From: Cognatundibacterium rugosum
Lineage (GTDB): Bacteria; Pseudomonadota; Gammaproteobacteria; Burkholderiales; Burkholderiaceae_D
Assembly: GCF_014284365.1 (NCBI RefSeq)
Contig: NZ_JACOGG010000017.1
Span: 1 to 64,000, forward strand
Length of the DNA stretch: 64,000 nt
Reading direction: 5' to 3'
Made by a program: the position numbers and the translations under genes. Under the pieces are notes generated by a model. The model saw only the letters and a program-made list of their open reading frames with translations. It did no database searches and had not been told where the DNA came from. Below, one piece after another: positions 50,896 through 60,701 of this stretch (positions within the stretch are counted from its first letter, which is position 1; each line of letters opens with the position of its first letter).

Positions 50896-52956
50896 ATGAG
50901 CTTGAAATTTCGTGTGCTGCTGTGTTTTTTGTGCATAGCCAGTCAACTGTCCCCAATGCTAAGCAGAGATGCGCATGCATTGGAAAAAGTAGCTTTGCAA
51001 TTGAAATGGACGCATGCATTTCAGTTTGCAGGCTATTACGCTGCGCAACAGCAGGGGTATTATCAACAGGCAGGTCTTGAAGTCGACGTGCGGGAAGTGA
51101 ATCCGCAGGCTAGTGGCTTTAGCGTGATTGACGAAGTCGTCAGCGGACGTGCCCAGTTTGGGGTCGGTACCAGCAGCCTGCTATTGGAAAGAAAGGCGGG
51201 CAAACCCGTCGTAGCGCTGGCGGTGATTTTCCAGCACTCACCTCAAATCCTGGTCGCAAGAAAAAAATCAGATTTACAAACCGTCCATGACTTAAGTGGT
51301 AAGCGTTTGATGCTGGAGCCACAGTCAGATGAGCTGATTGCCTATCTGCGCAGCATAGGCATGGCCGATGCCAGCATGAAAACAGTCGGGCATAGTTTTT
51401 CCACTCAGGATTTTATCGAGGGCAAAGTCGACGTGATGTCTGCTTATGTCACCAATGAGCCTTTTTATCTGAATCAGTCCCATGTTGACTATCAGATCTA
51501 TACGCCGCGTTCGGTGGGTATCGATTTTTATGGTGACAATCTGTTCACCACAGAACAGGAAATCAAACAACATCCTGAGCGTGTGCAAGCGTTTCGGGAA
51601 GCCAGTCTGCGTGGCTGGGAATACGCGATGGCGCATCCTGCAGAAATCATTGCCCTCATTTTACGTAATTATCCGCAACGTTTTGCTAGCCCTCAGGCAC
51701 AGGCTGCACTCCAGTTTGAGGCTCAGCAAATGCAGGCTTTGTTGCGGACAGACTTAGTCGCGATTGGCTACATGCATCCGGGACGCTGGCGTCATATTGC
51801 GGAAACCTATGCCAGCATAGGCATGCTGCCCGAGGGCTACACCAGTGACGGCTTTTTGTACCAGGTGCCGCAAGAGCGCAACAATCAACTGGTATACGTT
51901 TGGATATCCCTGACTTTACTCATCGCGGTTGCGATAGCGACGCTTGCCCTATACATCTACCGCGTTAACCGTCGGCTGGCTAAGAGTATGCAGGAATTCA
52001 AAGATCAGTCGCTGCGCTTAAAACTGCTTTCTATGGCGGTTGAAAACAGTCCGGCATCGGTCTTGATTACCGGGCCGGATACCCGTATTGAGTATGTGAA
52101 TCCGCAGTTTTCCAAGGAGACCGGCTATAGTGCAGATGAGGTCTTTGGTAAAACGCCGAAGCTGCTGCAGTCTGGCATGACCAGCCCGCATACCTATGCT
52201 TCTATGTGGGCCAATCTGAATCAGGGTAAATTATGGTCAGGCGAGTTAATTAATCGCCGCAAGTCAGGTCAGATTTATTGGGAAGAAGCACTGATCGCGC
52301 CAGTACGTAATCAACAAGGCGAGACCACGCATTTTGTCGCGGTAAAACGTGATATCACGGAGCGTAAACGGGTTGATGAAAAACTCGCGCATATGGCGCA
52401 TCACGACAGCCTGACCAATTTACCTAACCGGGTGTTATTTTTTGAACGTGTGCAGTACGGTCTGGTGCTTGCGCGCCGTCAGCAAAGTCAGCTGGCACTG
52501 ATGTTCATCGATCTGGATCGCTTTAAGCCCATCAATGATAATTACGGCCATGCAGTTGGTGATGCAATTTTGCAGGAGGCTGCCCGTCGTATGTCTGAGT
52601 TGTTACGCGAATCCGACACGATAGGCCGTATAGGCGGTGACGAATTTGTCGGCCTGATGATGGATGTGGGATCGGTTGCCATTGCTGAGCAACTGGCGAC
52701 CAAAATTTGCCATGCCCTTAGCCTTCCGTTTGATTTTGCCGGGGTACAGCATGAGATCACAGCCAGCATTGGTGTCGCCCTGTATCCTTATCATGGCGAA
52801 GATGAGCGCAGTTTATCGCGTGCTGCAGACATTGCTATGTACCATGCCAAAGCAGGCGGCCGTAACGCAGTCCGCGTTTTCGAAACGCACATGAAGGATA
52901 ATTATTTGCTGGCTGATACAGAAACCCGCATACTGCCCGTCGCGTCCCCGCAATGA
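50896..52956 (+). CDS. Periplasmic-binding / PAS / GGDEF diguanylate cyclase
   Basis: The 686-residue membrane sensor has a signal peptide and then an NMT1/THI5-like solute-binding domain (about 30-325, LQLKWTHAFQFAGYYAAQQQ). A transmembrane helix (about 332-355), a PAS domain (about 375-490) and a GGDEF domain follow. GGDEF is intact at 580-584 with the inhibitory I-site RESD at 571-574, so it should make c-di-GMP and be feedback controlled. THI5-like domains bind pyrimidine-like or aromatic ligands, so a small exogenous molecule is probably sensed. The PilZ protein at 12 kb is a possible receptor. Confidence 0.92.
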   Translation: MSLKFRVLLCFLCIASQLSPMLSRDAHALEKVALQLKWTHAFQFAGYYAAQQQGYYQQAGLEVDVREVNPQASGFSVIDEVVSGRAQFGVGTSSLLLERKAGKPVVALAVIFQHSPQILVARKKSDLQTVHDLSGKRLMLEPQSDELIAYLRSIGMADASMKTVGHSFSTQDFIEGKVDVMSAYVTNEPFYLNQSHVDYQIYTPRSVGIDFYGDNLFTTEQEIKQHPERVQAFREASLRGWEYAMAHPAEIIALILRNYPQRFASPQAQAALQFEAQQMQALLRTDLVAIGYMHPGRWRHIAETYASIGMLPEGYTSDGFLYQVPQERNNQLVYVWISLTLLIAVAIATLALYIYRVNRRLAKSMQEFKDQSLRLKLLSMAVENSPASVLITGPDTRIEYVNPQFSKETGYSADEVFGKTPKLLQSGMTSPHTYASMWANLNQGKLWSGELINRRKSGQIYWEEALIAPVRNQQGETTHFVAVKRDITERKRVDEKLAHMAHHDSLTNLPNRVLFFERVQYGLVLARRQQSQLALMFIDLDRFKPINDNYGHAVGDAILQEAARRMSELLRESDTIGRIGGDEFVGLMMDVGSVAIAEQLATKICHALSLPFDFAGVQHEITASIGVALYPYHGEDERSLSRAADIAMYHAKAGGRNAVRVFETHMKDNYLLADTETRILPVASPQ

Positions 52957-53053
52957 CTTCAGGCCTCACATAGCTACCAGCTGCGATCAGCGTATCGCTG
53001 GTGATTCCAGTGTGCCTGATATTTATTATTTAATTGATGACAGAAAGTGATTT

Positions 53054-53998
53054 ATGGCTGGTGCCAGCTTATTGACTTTGTTTGATGATATTGCGACCGT
53101 ACTGGACGATGTCGCTGCCATGACGAAAATCGCCGCAAAAAAAACTTCGGGTGTACTCGGTGATGACCTGGCGCTGAATGCTGAGCAGGTGTCTGGAGTG
53201 CGTGCTGCGCGTGAATTGCCGGTGGTCTGGGCCGTTGCTGTGGGCTCGATACGGAATAAGTTGATCCTGTTGCCGCTGGCTTTGTTATTCAATGCACTCG
53301 CACCATGGGCGGTGATGCCTTTGCTGATGATAGGCGGCGCTTATCTGTGCTACGAAGGCTTTGAAAAAATTGCACATTCATTTTTACATAGCGATGCCGA
53401 AGAGCAGCAGGAACAGGATGAGTTGCTGGCGGCTGTGGCTAGGGAGGATCTGGATATCCTGGCATTAGAAAAAGAAAAAATTAAAGGTGCAATTCGTACC
53501 GATTTTGTGCTCAGTGCGGAGATCATGATCATCACGCTGGGCACGGTCGCCACCGCGCCCTTCATGTCGCAACTGACAGTGCTGTCGCTGATCGCAGTCG
53601 TGATGACGGTCGGTGTATATGGACTGGTGGCGGCGATTGTGAAGCTCGACGACATGGGCTTGTACCTGCAACGCCATGCTGCTACCGGTGGGTTGGGCAG
53701 TGTACAAAAACTGATCGGTGGCGGCTTGCTGGCCTTCGCTCCTTTGCTAATGAAATCGCTGACGGTGATTGGGACGGTTGCCATGTTCATGGTCGGCGGT
53801 GGCATCCTGACCCACGGCCTGCCGTTTGCGCATCACTGGAGCGAAGAACTGACCCATCTGGCGCAAGGATTGCCTGGTGGCCCACTGTTGGTGGCGATCA
53901 CACCGATGAGTTTTGATACGGTGCTGGGTGTGATTGCCGGTGCCTTAGTGTTAGCCGGGGTCAGTGTTGTGAGTAAAATTCGTGGTAGCCGTACCTGA
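53054..53998 (+). CDS. DUF808-family membrane protein (YedI-like)
   Basis: The 314-residue protein starts MAGASLLTLFDDIATVLDDV, the DUF808 hallmark, followed by AAKKTSGVLGDDLALNAEQV. It has several hydrophobic helices (about 75-110, 160-200, 230-265 and 285-305) and an acidic Gln/Glu loop (about 117-135). The function of the family is unknown. It converges with phaC across a strong terminator. Confidence 0.9.
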   Translation: MAGASLLTLFDDIATVLDDVAAMTKIAAKKTSGVLGDDLALNAEQVSGVRAARELPVVWAVAVGSIRNKLILLPLALLFNALAPWAVMPLLMIGGAYLCYEGFEKIAHSFLHSDAEEQQEQDELLAAVAREDLDILALEKEKIKGAIRTDFVLSAEIMIITLGTVATAPFMSQLTVLSLIAVVMTVGVYGLVAAIVKLDDMGLYLQRHAATGGLGSVQKLIGGGLLAFAPLLMKSLTVIGTVAMFMVGGGILTHGLPFAHHWSEELTHLAQGLPGGPLLVAITPMSFDTVLGVIAGALVLAGVSVVSKIRGSRT

Positions 53999-54031
53999 AG
54001 ACGACTATACGTCTCGTCAAGTGTCTCGAAT

Positions 54032-54066
54032 AAAAAAGGAGTCCCCATTTGAGTGACTCCTTTTTT
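54032..54066. terminator. Bidirectional terminator between DUF808 and phaC
   Basis: AAAAAAGGAGTC and GACTCCTTTTTT (54032-54043, 54055-54066) form a perfect 12-bp stem with A/T tails on both sides, placed between two convergent stops. Confidence 0.93.
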
Positions 54067-54080
54067 TACTCATTATGCAG

Positions 54081-55901
54081 TCAACGCATCATCACATAGC
54101 TGCCAGGCGCGGCACCCAGGCTGGCGACCGTGTCAGGCTGGCGGGCGACAATCTTTGCTGAGCTGCTATTTTTCGCCAGCCACAGATGCCAGTGCTCCCA
54201 CCATGAACCCTGCACCGTTACTGCAGTGTTTAACCAGCTTTCTGCATCAGGTTTTATCTCCCCCGGAACGCTGCTTGTGCCTAGCTGATAGCTGCGATGG
54301 GAATGTCCGGGTTCCGAGACGATACCCGCATTATGCCCACCGGAAGCGAGGATGAAATCTACTGGTGTGTCGGTCAGCTGATGAATTTTAAACACAGATT
54401 TCCAGGGGGAGACATGATCTTTGCGCGTACCTACCACATACAGTGGCACTTGTATGTCCTGCAGATGCAGCGCCTGCCCCTGATATTGATAGCGACCTTG
54501 CGCCAGATCATTGTGCAGGAACAGATGCTGCAGATACTCGCTGTGCATACGGTAGGGCATGCGGGTGGTATCGGCATTCCAGGACATCAGATCGTTTGCT
54601 GATTCTTCTTCGCCCAGCATGTAATGACGCATGATGCGTGACCAGATCAGGTCGCGTGAATTCAATAGCTGGAACGAGGCGCCCATCTGTTGTCCATCCA
54701 GATAACCCTGTTTCCACATTAACGCATCCAGCATGGCGAGCTGACTTTCATCGATGAACAGACCCAGTTCGCCGGGCTCGCTAAAGTCAGTTTGAGCTGC
54801 CAGCAGACTGACGCTGGCGAGTCTGGGGATGGCAGATGCGTTGTCGTCCGTTTGCTGCTTTGCCAGCGCGGCCGCACCAATGGCGAGCAAGGTGCCGCCC
54901 AGACAGTAACCAGTGGCATGGATCGCTGCATGCTGGGTGATTTCGCTGACTTGCTGTAAGGCTGCAAACAAGCCAGATTCCAGATAATCATTCATGCCCA
55001 GATCACGGTCAGCCGCATCCGGATTTTTCCAGGAAATCACGAATACCTGATGCCCCTGTTCCAACAGATAGCGCACCATGGAGTTGTGCGGCGACAGATC
55101 AAGAATGTAATACTTCATGATCCAGGAGGGCACGATCAGCACCGGTTCGGCATAGGTATTTGGGCTCAGTGGCTGGTAATGGATCAGTTCTATCAGATGA
55201 TTGCGGAAGACCACACTACCTTGCGTGAGTGCCACATCCCGCCCTGGCTGGTAAGGCAAATCCTTGACTTTGGCATCTGCGTGCAGCTTTTGCTGCACGG
55301 CTTCCGTCACATCATGCATCCAGTGTTGCATGCCATGCTGCAGACTGCCGCCCTGGGTGTTGCGTGCCACTTCCAGCACTTCAGGATTGAGAGCAGGGTA
55401 ATTCACCGGTGAGAGGATATCCAGCCACTGGCGCGCCATAAAGCTGACGACGTTTTCATGATGGCTTTGTACGCCGCGTACACCGGTGGTCGCGCTGTCC
55501 CACCATGACTGAGTCTGCAAGAAACTCTTTGCGAACGCGTTATATGGCCAGGTCGACCAGCCCGGATGCGTGTAGCGTTTATCGTCGCCTGTCTCGGACT
55601 GAGGCAGGCCGTTCTGTAGCGCCTGACCCAGGAATAAAGGCCATTCCGCCATCTGCTGCTGCCACGAGCGTTGTAACTCCATTTGCTTGCCAGGTGCAAA
55701 GGACAGATGTAAGCCCCAGTCCAGCCAGGCCAGGATCACGCTGGCCGGAGAAATGCCACCAGTCCATTGTGCAAGTTGATTTTGCAAAGCCAGGTCTAGC
55801 GGATGCACCGATGCCTCCCGGGTCAGATAACAGATGCTGTCAGGCTGAGCTGGTGTGGGTGGCGCGCTTGAAGTGGATTGGTTTATGGTGGACTGATTCA
55901 T
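54081..55901 (-). CDS. phaC: Poly(3-hydroxyalkanoate) synthase
   Basis: The 606-residue enzyme (from ATG 55901, preceded by CGGAG) polymerises hydroxyacyl-CoA into PHA at the granule surface. The catalytic triad is Cys333 in the lipase-like box GYCLGGT, Asp495 (GTRKDHVSPW) and His523 (SGGHNAG). The 162- and 28-residue spacings match class I synthases. The frame reaches an ATG at 55931 without a ribosome site. There is no phaA or phaB next to it. The phasin is at 9.6 kb. A 16-bp palindrome separates it from the divergent efflux operon. Confidence 0.93.
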   Translation of the reverse strand: MNQSTINQSTSSAPPTPAQPDSICYLTREASVHPLDLALQNQLAQWTGGISPASVILAWLDWGLHLSFAPGKQMELQRSWQQQMAEWPLFLGQALQNGLPQSETGDDKRYTHPGWSTWPYNAFAKSFLQTQSWWDSATTGVRGVQSHHENVVSFMARQWLDILSPVNYPALNPEVLEVARNTQGGSLQHGMQHWMHDVTEAVQQKLHADAKVKDLPYQPGRDVALTQGSVVFRNHLIELIHYQPLSPNTYAEPVLIVPSWIMKYYILDLSPHNSMVRYLLEQGHQVFVISWKNPDAADRDLGMNDYLESGLFAALQQVSEITQHAAIHATGYCLGGTLLAIGAAALAKQQTDDNASAIPRLASVSLLAAQTDFSEPGELGLFIDESQLAMLDALMWKQGYLDGQQMGASFQLLNSRDLIWSRIMRHYMLGEEESANDLMSWNADTTRMPYRMHSEYLQHLFLHNDLAQGRYQYQGQALHLQDIQVPLYVVGTRKDHVSPWKSVFKIHQLTDTPVDFILASGGHNAGIVSEPGHSHRSYQLGTSSVPGEIKPDAESWLNTAVTVQGSWWEHWHLWLAKNSSSAKIVARQPDTVASLGAAPGSYVMMR

Positions 55902-55956
55902 AGTGGCTCCGGTTTCTTGCTGTGGTTTCATTGTGGCGAAGCCTGCAGTGATCCCG

Positions 55957-55972
55957 ATTGATTCGAATCAAT
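55957..55972. promoter_or_regulatory. Perfect 16-bp palindrome between phaC and the efflux operon
   Basis: ATTGATTCGAATCAAT is fully symmetric and lies in the 123-bp divergent gap, 56 bp before phaC and 53 bp before the TolC-like gene. Length and position suit a TetR-type repressor site controlling one or both directions. In Escherichia coli the related ybhFSRG operon is controlled by a TetR-family protein; no such gene is in the window. Confidence 0.6.
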
Positions 55973-56024
55973 TGGATAGTGCATTTGCAGCAATACACTG
56001 TAAAAAACATTCCTGGATAGTCCC

Positions 56025-57467
56025 ATGAAAAATTCCGTTTTCACTCTGCAGGCTGACAGAATCCGACAATATTTTGCGCTGCCGCATAAAAGATCTGTGC
56101 CGTGTCATTGCGCTGAAATGTGGCGTCATCGCGGTGCTACTCACTTAATTGTAACTGGTTTGATCTGCATCAATGGCTTGTTGCTGAGTCCACTGACGAT
56201 CGCAGCTGAAAGCCTGCAACAAGCCTGGGAACAGGGCTTAAAGCGCGACCATTTACTCGCATCTTCTGCCGCCAGACAGGAGGCAGCGGAAGCGCAACTG
56301 GCTGCCGCCAAAGCGACTTACTTTCCCAAGCTGGCGCTGGAAACCGGTTATTTGCGCACAGAAAGCGAACCGGCAGCCAAGATCAGTATTCCGGCACTGC
56401 CTATGCTGAAAGGCGCGTCGCTGCCCTTTGCGCAGGATGCCAGTTATTTCGGTGGCGTGACAGTCAGTGCCCCCTTGTTCACCAGTGGCCGTATCGCGCA
56501 AGGCGTGGCAGCTGCGGAGGCACAACAGCAGGCCAGTGCCGCGCAAACCCGGCTGACTTACAGCGAACTGAAACTCGCGATTGCGCAATCCTATGTACAG
56601 GTGCTACGCGCTGAGCATGCGCTGCAGGTCAGCCAAAGCCATGTACAGGCCGTACAAAAACACCGCACGGACGTGCAGGCTTTGCATGAACGTGGTTATG
56701 TGGCCAGACATGATGTGCTGGCCACTGAAGTCGCGCTGGCTAATGCCTTGCAATGGCAATTACAGGCAGAGAATGGCTTGTCGCTGGCGCGTGCCGCCTA
56801 CAACCGCTGGCTGGGTCGCGCCTATGACGACAAGGTCGAATTACAGGATTTGGTCACTGATCCTGGTCATGAGCAGCGTGATCTGCATCAGAGTTTGAGC
56901 GCCTATCTGCTGGCTGCGCAAGAGCAGCGTCCTGAATTGCAGGCACTGCGTCAACAGTCGCAGGCTTTACAACATCAGGCCGCCAGCGTGAAGGCCAGTC
57001 ACTTGCCGCAGTTAGGCGTCAGTGCGGGTTATAACAAACTGGAGAACCGCTATCTGGCACAGGACAAGGGCTGGTGGGCTGGACTGGTGATGAAGTGGGA
57101 GTTATTCGATGGCGGTCAGGTACGCCAGCAATCCTCGCAATTGTCTGCGCAGTCACGTGCCGTGGCTGAACTGGCGCAGGACCATCAGGAAAAAATCCAG
57201 CTACAGGTCAGACAGGCCTGGATGAATCAGCAGGAAACCCGGCAAAGGCTGGGGCTGGTGGCCACTGCGGTCGAACAGGCTGACGAAGTGCTGAGCCTCG
57301 CGCGTGAACGTTACCGCTCAGGGCTGGCACCAAACAGTGATGTGCTGGATGCCGAGACGCGCCGCCTGCAAGCCTATTCCAACCGCGATAACGCCATTTA
57401 CGACCATGAACTGGCACGCCTGCAACTGCTCTATGCCGCCGGTCTGCTGGCTGCTCACCACCAATAA
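56025..57467 (+). CDS. TolC-family outer-membrane efflux channel
   Basis: The 480-residue protein has a long N-terminal region before a hydrophobic signal segment (about 42-60, LIVTGLICINGLLLSPLTIA). Two TolC repeats follow, with coiled coils (for instance ESLQQAWEQGLKRDHLL and AARQEAAEAQLAAAKATYFP). An in-frame ATG at 56118 would give a more normal signal peptide and is a real alternative start; neither has a perfect ribosome site. It provides the outer-membrane exit for the transporter encoded by the next four genes. Confidence 0.88.
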   Translation: MKNSVFTLQADRIRQYFALPHKRSVPCHCAEMWRHRGATHLIVTGLICINGLLLSPLTIAAESLQQAWEQGLKRDHLLASSAARQEAAEAQLAAAKATYFPKLALETGYLRTESEPAAKISIPALPMLKGASLPFAQDASYFGGVTVSAPLFTSGRIAQGVAAAEAQQQASAAQTRLTYSELKLAIAQSYVQVLRAEHALQVSQSHVQAVQKHRTDVQALHERGYVARHDVLATEVALANALQWQLQAENGLSLARAAYNRWLGRAYDDKVELQDLVTDPGHEQRDLHQSLSAYLLAAQEQRPELQALRQQSQALQHQAASVKASHLPQLGVSAGYNKLENRYLAQDKGWWAGLVMKWELFDGGQVRQQSSQLSAQSRAVAELAQDHQEKIQLQVRQAWMNQQETRQRLGLVATAVEQADEVLSLARERYRSGLAPNSDVLDAETRRLQAYSNRDNAIYDHELARLQLLYAAGLLAAHHQ

Positions 57468-57484
57468 ATCTGCAAGGAACGACG

Positions 57485-58597
57485 ATGCAAAGCAAACAAA
57501 AAAATCTGGGCCCGGCCTTGCTGGGTGTGGCTGGCGTGGCGATCGTAGCCGGTCTCGCGTATTACTTCAGCAGCAGCCGGCCGATGCCGGATGGTTTAAT
57601 CGTAGCGAGTGGCAGGGTAGAGGGTGAGCGCATCATCGCAGCCGCTAAATATCCTGGCCGGGTGCTGAAGGTATTGGCGAAAGAGGGCGATACGCTGGCT
57701 GCCGGTGCATTGGTGGCGCAGCTGGAAGACGAGAGTTTTCAGGCCAAGACCGAACAGGCGCGGCAGGCGCTGAATGCCACCGAGGCGCAATGGAAGTCGG
57801 CTCAGGCCAGTCTGGATGTCGCCCAAAAAGAAGTACCGATGGGGCTGGCATTCGCTGAAGCCAGCCTGAGTCAGGCACGTGCCATGCTGAGTAAAGCCAG
57901 CGCCGTTGAACAGCAGAGTCAGCGTGATGCACAACGCCACAAGGAATTGTTTGAGCGCGGCGTGATCGAGCGCCATCGCTATGAACAGGCGGATCTGGCC
58001 TGGCAGGTTGCACGTACTGATGTCCATGCGGCTGAAGAAGCGGTGAAACGCGCTGCACAGGGTGTGGCGCAAGCGAATCTGGGTAACGAGAAAATCCGCG
58101 CCCGTCAACAGGAGGTGAATGCCTTAGGTGCGCAACGTGAACGGGCTGCTGCAGCCGTCAGTGAAGCCGGAACTGTACTCAAAGATTTACAGGTTACTGC
58201 ACCTGACGGCGGCGTGGTGCTGAGCCGCTTGCGCGAACCGGGTGAAGTCGTGATGCCGGGCGGAGCGATATTAGAAATGGTGAATCTGGACCGGCTCTAC
58301 CTCAAAGTCTATGTGCCGGAATCCAAAATCGGACAAGTCAAGCTGGGCTTACCTGTGCGTGTCTACACCGATGCGGCTGGCGACAAGTTCTTCGATGCGA
58401 CAGTCAGTTATATCGCTGCACGCGCTGAATTCACACCGAAAGAAGTACAGACTACTGATGAGCGCACCAAGCTGGTGTATGCGGTCAAACTGCGCATCAC
58501 GAATAATCCCGAACATCAGTTGACACCGGGCATACCAGCTGACGCGGTGATACGCTGGAAGCAGGATGTGGCGTGGCAAAAACCGCGCTGGAAATAA
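57485..58597 (+). CDS. HlyD-family periplasmic adaptor (YbhG-like)
   Basis: The 370-residue protein has one N-terminal membrane helix (LLGVAGVAIVAGLAYYF), a biotinyl-lipoyl-like half (VEGERIIAAAKYPGRVLKVL) and a long coiled-coil hairpin (about 85-215). The second lipoyl half (VTAPDGGVVLSRLREPGEVV) and a beta barrel follow. It links the inner-membrane ABC complex to the TolC-like channel. AAGGA precedes the ATG, 17 bp after the channel gene. Confidence 0.92.
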   Translation: MQSKQKNLGPALLGVAGVAIVAGLAYYFSSSRPMPDGLIVASGRVEGERIIAAAKYPGRVLKVLAKEGDTLAAGALVAQLEDESFQAKTEQARQALNATEAQWKSAQASLDVAQKEVPMGLAFAEASLSQARAMLSKASAVEQQSQRDAQRHKELFERGVIERHRYEQADLAWQVARTDVHAAEEAVKRAAQGVAQANLGNEKIRARQQEVNALGAQRERAAAAVSEAGTVLKDLQVTAPDGGVVLSRLREPGEVVMPGGAILEMVNLDRLYLKVYVPESKIGQVKLGLPVRVYTDAAGDKFFDATVSYIAARAEFTPKEVQTTDERTKLVYAVKLRITNNPEHQLTPGIPADAVIRWKQDVAWQKPRWK

Positions 58598-58601
58598 GCC
58601 T

Positions 58602-60701
58602 ATGCCGCTGTTATTCAATCAGGATGGTGCTGCAACGACCCATGGCAACAACGCTACCTTTGCTGAGGTGTCCGCTGCGTCTCAGCCCTGGCTGGTCGAA
58701 GCGAATCAGCTGGTCAAACGTTATGGCGCACATCTGGCGCTGGATCACATCAGCCTGCAAGTGCGGCCCGGTGAAATCTATGGCCTGATCGGTCCCGATG
58801 GTGCGGGCAAAAGCAGTTTGCTGAAAGCGGTCGCTGGTGTGCTTGCCCATGATGAAGGCGAGCTGCGCGTGTTTTCTCAGTTAATCAATACTGAGGCTGA
58901 CAGCGAGCTGATCAAGGACAGGATAGGCCTGATGCCACAAGGGCTGGGCCAGAATCTGTATGGCGATTTATCGGTCGAAGAAAACATCGATTATTTCGGT
59001 GGTCTGCGTTTGCTGAGTGCTGAGGCTTTGCGTGAGCGTAAAGAGGCACTGCTGAAAAGTACGCGCCTGGAACGCTTCCGCGACCGTCCTATGAAAAATC
59101 TGTCGGGCGGCATGAAGCAAAAACTGGGTCTGGTTTGCACGCTGATCCACGAACCCAAATTAGTCATTCTGGATGAACCAACCACTGGCGTGGACCCGGT
59201 TTCGCGCCGTGAATTCTGGAGCATTTTGTCACGTCTGTTGCAGGAAAAAGGCATTACCGCGCTGGTCTCCACCGCGTATATGGATGAAGCCAGCCGCTTT
59301 CACCGCGTATCGCTGATGCATGAAGGGAAAATCCTGGCCTCGGGTGAGCCCGCACGCATGAAGGATCTGGCCGCCGGTTGCATCGTCAGCACCGTCTGTG
59401 CGGATGCGCAGCAGCAGATGGCGGCGGTACAGCGCCTGAGCCAGCAGTTTCCGCAACTGGAAGCACTGGGGCAGGAGATCCGCGTGTTTGTGGATAGTGC
59501 CGATGCCGACACAGCGCGTCAGCAAGTGCTGCAGACGTTGCAGCAGACACCGGCGATTGCACAGGCCCAGACTGAGGTACAGGATGCAGAGCTGGAAGAT
59601 GTGTTTATCGCTTTGCTCAGGCAGCGTGTCGCTGCGGATACCAATGCGGATGTGAATGTAGCTGGGCCTGTCCTTGCTACGGCTGCAGATACTGCCGCTG
59701 TCGTCTCTGCTGCGCGACCATCAACGCAACAACTGGCGATCGAGGCGCGTGAACTGAGTCGCCATTTCGGTGAATTCAAGGCCGTCGATCAGGTCAGTTT
59801 TCAAGTGCCGCAGGGTGAGATTTTTGGTTTGCTGGGCGCGAATGGCGCGGGTAAAAGCACGGTCATCAAAATGCTGACCGGTATCCTGACCCAAAGCAGT
59901 GGCCAGGGCATGGTGGCCGGTGCCGATATGCGGACTGCGGGTTTGCAGATACGCGAACGCATAGGCTATATGTCCCAGGCATTTTCCCTGTATCTGGATC
60001 TGAGCGTACTGGAAAATATACGGCTGTATGCGGGCATCTATGGCCTGAGCCGGCAACAGACTGCCGAGCGCATGGACTGGATACTCAATATGGCAGGCTT
60101 ACGCCCCTTTGGCCATGCGCTGACCGCCAGCCTGCCTATGGGTTTGCGGCAGCGACTGGCGCTGGGTTGCGCGCTGATACACCGCCCTCAGGTTTTGTTT
60201 TTAGATGAGCCAACTTCCGGCGTTGATCCGCTGGGACGGCGCGCATTCTGGGAGGTGCTGTTCCGTCTGTCGCGTGAAGAGCATGTAACGATACTGGTCA
60301 CCACCCACTATATGTCGGAAGCCGAGCATTGCGATCATATCGCACTGATGTATGCGGGGCGGGTGGTGGCAGATGCCTCGCCTGAACAATTAAAAAGCAG
60401 GCTGGAACAGGAAGCCGGACAGTTAGTGGAAGTCGATTGCGCTGATGCACCGCAAGCTTTGCAGGTATTGCAGCAGGCCGGGTTTGCGAGTGCCAGTCTG
60501 TTTGGCCCCAAGCTGCATGTGCTGCTGAAAGACCTGGAGGCCGACAGCCAAGGTGTGCGCGCCAGTCTGCAGGCGTTTGATGTGAGTGCAATCAAGCCAC
60601 GTCGCCTGTCGATGGAAGATGTGTTTGTTCATATCGTGACCAGCCTGGAACAGCAGGATGCCCAACATCAGGATACTCAACATCAGAAAGGCAGCACATG
60701 A
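58602..60701 (+). CDS. ABC transporter with two fused ATPase domains (YbhF-like)
   Basis: From ATG 58602 the protein has 699 residues with two complete nucleotide-binding domains. Domain 1 has Walker A GPDGAGKSS, signature LSGGMKQKLGL and Walker B LVILDEPTTGVDP. Domain 2 has Walker A GANGAGKST, signature LPMGLRQRLALG (degenerate, Met-Gly in place of Gly-Gly) and Walker B VLFLDEPTSGVDP. It powers the two ABC-2 permeases that follow. It starts five bases after the adaptor stop and overlaps the first permease by ATGA. Confidence 0.93.
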   Translation: MPLLFNQDGAATTHGNNATFAEVSAASQPWLVEANQLVKRYGAHLALDHISLQVRPGEIYGLIGPDGAGKSSLLKAVAGVLAHDEGELRVFSQLINTEADSELIKDRIGLMPQGLGQNLYGDLSVEENIDYFGGLRLLSAEALRERKEALLKSTRLERFRDRPMKNLSGGMKQKLGLVCTLIHEPKLVILDEPTTGVDPVSRREFWSILSRLLQEKGITALVSTAYMDEASRFHRVSLMHEGKILASGEPARMKDLAAGCIVSTVCADAQQQMAAVQRLSQQFPQLEALGQEIRVFVDSADADTARQQVLQTLQQTPAIAQAQTEVQDAELEDVFIALLRQRVAADTNADVNVAGPVLATAADTAAVVSAARPSTQQLAIEARELSRHFGEFKAVDQVSFQVPQGEIFGLLGANGAGKSTVIKMLTGILTQSSGQGMVAGADMRTAGLQIRERIGYMSQAFSLYLDLSVLENIRLYAGIYGLSRQQTAERMDWILNMAGLRPFGHALTASLPMGLRQRLALGCALIHRPQVLFLDEPTSGVDPLGRRAFWEVLFRLSREEHVTILVTTHYMSEAEHCDHIALMYAGRVVADASPEQLKSRLEQEAGQLVEVDCADAPQALQVLQQAGFASASLFGPKLHVLLKDLEADSQGVRASLQAFDVSAIKPRRLSMEDVFVHIVTSLEQQDAQHQDTQHQKGST

